The notes below the pieces were generated by a model. It was given only the letters and a program-made list of their open reading frames with translations. It had not been told where the DNA came from and ran no database searches. Positions 6,239 through 7,034 of a stretch of DNA of 7,034 nucleotides are shown here, in pieces. Position 1 is the stretch's first letter. Every line of letters begins with the position of its first letter. A program made the position numbers and the translations under genes. The DNA lies in contig WRLJ01000079.1 of NCBI GenBank assembly GCA_009777685.1, forward strand, positions 1 through 7,034. The letters run 5' to 3'. The stretch comes from Oscillospiraceae bacterium. GTDB lineage: Bacteria; Bacillota; Clostridia; Oscillospirales; UBA929.

Positions 6239-7034
6239 CCGCCCGGCCCTGTTCTGGGAGGCCGGGGAGAACGGCGCGGCCCGGTGCGCGCTGTGCCCGC
6301 GCCGCTGTACCGTCGCGGAGGGCGCGGCGGGCCTTTGCGGCGCGCGGGAGAATCGGGGCGGCACACTGTATGCCGCCGGATACGGGCGGATATCCGCCCT
6401 TTCCCTGGACCCGATGGAGAAAAAGCCGCTCTGCCGGTTCCGTCCGGGGACGCGCATTCTTTCCGTCGGGGGCTTTGGCTGCAACCTCCGCTGTCCGTTT
6501 TGTCAAAACCACGGGATATCCATGCCCTCCGGCGGGTGGGAGGCGGACCTCCTCACGCCGGAGGAGCTTACCCGGCTGGCGGTGCGGGCCGTCCCGCGGG
6601 GCAGTGCCGGCGTCGCTTACACCTACAACGAGCCGCTGATCGGCTATGAGTTCGTGTACGACTGCGCCGGGCTTGTGCGGGAGGCGGGGCTGTGCAATGT
6701 CCTGGTCACCAACGGGACGGCCAACCGGGAGCCGCTGGAACGGCTCCTGCCGCGCGTCGACGCGCTGAACATTGATTTGAAGGGCTTCTCGGACCGCTTC
6801 TACCAAACGCTCGGAGGCTGTCTGGGCACGGTCAAGGAGACCATCGCCCTGGCCGCGGCGCATAGCCATGTGGAGGTCACCACGCTCGTCATTCCGGGGG
6901 AAAACGACTCGGAGGAGGAAATCGAAGCGCTGTCCGCGTGGCTGGCGTCGCTGGACCGGGACATCCCGCTGCACCTGTCGCGCTTTTTCCCGCGCCACCG
7001 CTATTCGGACAGGACGCCCACCCCGCGCGAGACG
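6231..7034 (+). CDS. amrS: AmmeMemoRadiSam system radical SAM enzyme, 3'-partial
   Basis: The frame is open to the window edge: 268 residues of an expected roughly 330. It carries the radical SAM cluster motif CNLRCPFC (Cys84, Cys88, Cys91), which binds a 4Fe-4S cluster and S-adenosylmethionine. It also has the N-terminal cysteine signature typical of this pyruvate formate-lyase-activase-like family: Cys19, Cys22, Cys26 and Cys36 (CALCPRRC, then GLCGARE). Downstream family landmarks are AYTYNEPLIGYEFVYD, VLVTNGT, LNIDLKGFSDRFY, HVEVTTLVIPGENDSEEEI and IPLHLSRFFPRHRY. ATG at 6231 is chosen because GAGGT (6218-6222) precedes it by 8 bases and the frame gives the full family N-terminus. The ATGAGTGA overlap with the fusion gene implies translational coupling. 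The substrate is unknown. The truncation is only the window edge. Confidence 0.93.
   Translation, partial: MSDRPALFWEAGENGAARCALCPRRCTVAEGAAGLCGARENRGGTLYAAGYGRISALSLDPMEKKPLCRFRPGTRILSVGGFGCNLRCPFCQNHGISMPSGGWEADLLTPEELTRLAVRAVPRGSAGVAYTYNEPLIGYEFVYDCAGLVREAGLCNVLVTNGTANREPLERLLPRVDALNIDLKGFSDRFYQTLGGCLGTVKETIALAAAHSHVEVTTLVIPGENDSEEEIEALSAWLASLDRDIPLHLSRFFPRHRYSDRTPTPRET

Noticed and set aside
4772..6484. Long minus-strand open frame opposite the MEMO-AMMECR1 gene
   Set aside because: The plus strand carries unmistakable family motifs; the antisense product is low-complexity Arg/Ala-rich and spans two real genes.
6231..7034. Truncated radical SAM pseudogene
   Set aside because: The frame is open to the last base and all motifs are intact; the missing C-terminus is due to the window boundary.

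Overview
The window reads as a stretch of Gram-positive chromosome, most likely from a high-GC member of the Clostridia (Oscillospiraceae-type gut or anaerobe lineage). The reasons are the sortase-type surface protein, strong GAGGTG-type ribosome binding sites, a sigma-A-like promoter, and three AmmeMemoRadiSam proteins that read like those of Clostridia. The lineage is an inference from style of sequence; no rRNA or marker gene is present. All genes lie on the + strand.

Region 1 (1-1842) is the 3' part of a MalT-type (STAND/LuxR family) regulator gene that enters from the left edge. Its helical-repeat domain is visible, but the protein stops where a LuxR DNA-binding helix-turn-helix would normally follow. 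Region 2 (1843-1995) is a compact 153-base intergenic segment. It holds a small hairpin, a clear Rho-independent terminator, a TTGCTT-N17-TATACT promoter and a strong ribosome binding site.

Region 3 (1996-4821) encodes a 941-residue secreted, wall-anchored surface protein. In order it has a signal peptide, a thioester (TQXA/TED)-like head, a beta-rich linker region, three Cna-B/pilin-type domains each with a Lys-Glu-Asn isopeptide triad, a 26-unit P-E-V-P wall-spanning repeat, and an NPKTR sortase signal. The head keeps the thioester cysteine but has lysine where the glutamine is expected.

Region 4 (4853-7034) begins 31 bases after the adhesin stop with no visible terminator between. It holds a MEMO-AMMECR1 fusion gene and an overlapping radical SAM gene that runs off the right edge: the widespread but functionally unresolved AmmeMemoRadiSam system. 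The two genes share an ATGAGTGA stop/start overlap and are almost certainly translated together. Whether the adhesin and the AmmeMemoRadiSam genes are functionally linked or only neighbours cannot be told from this window. The best candidates for something new are the altered thioester site, the regulator without its DNA-binding domain, and the adhesin-AmmeMemoRadiSam linkage.
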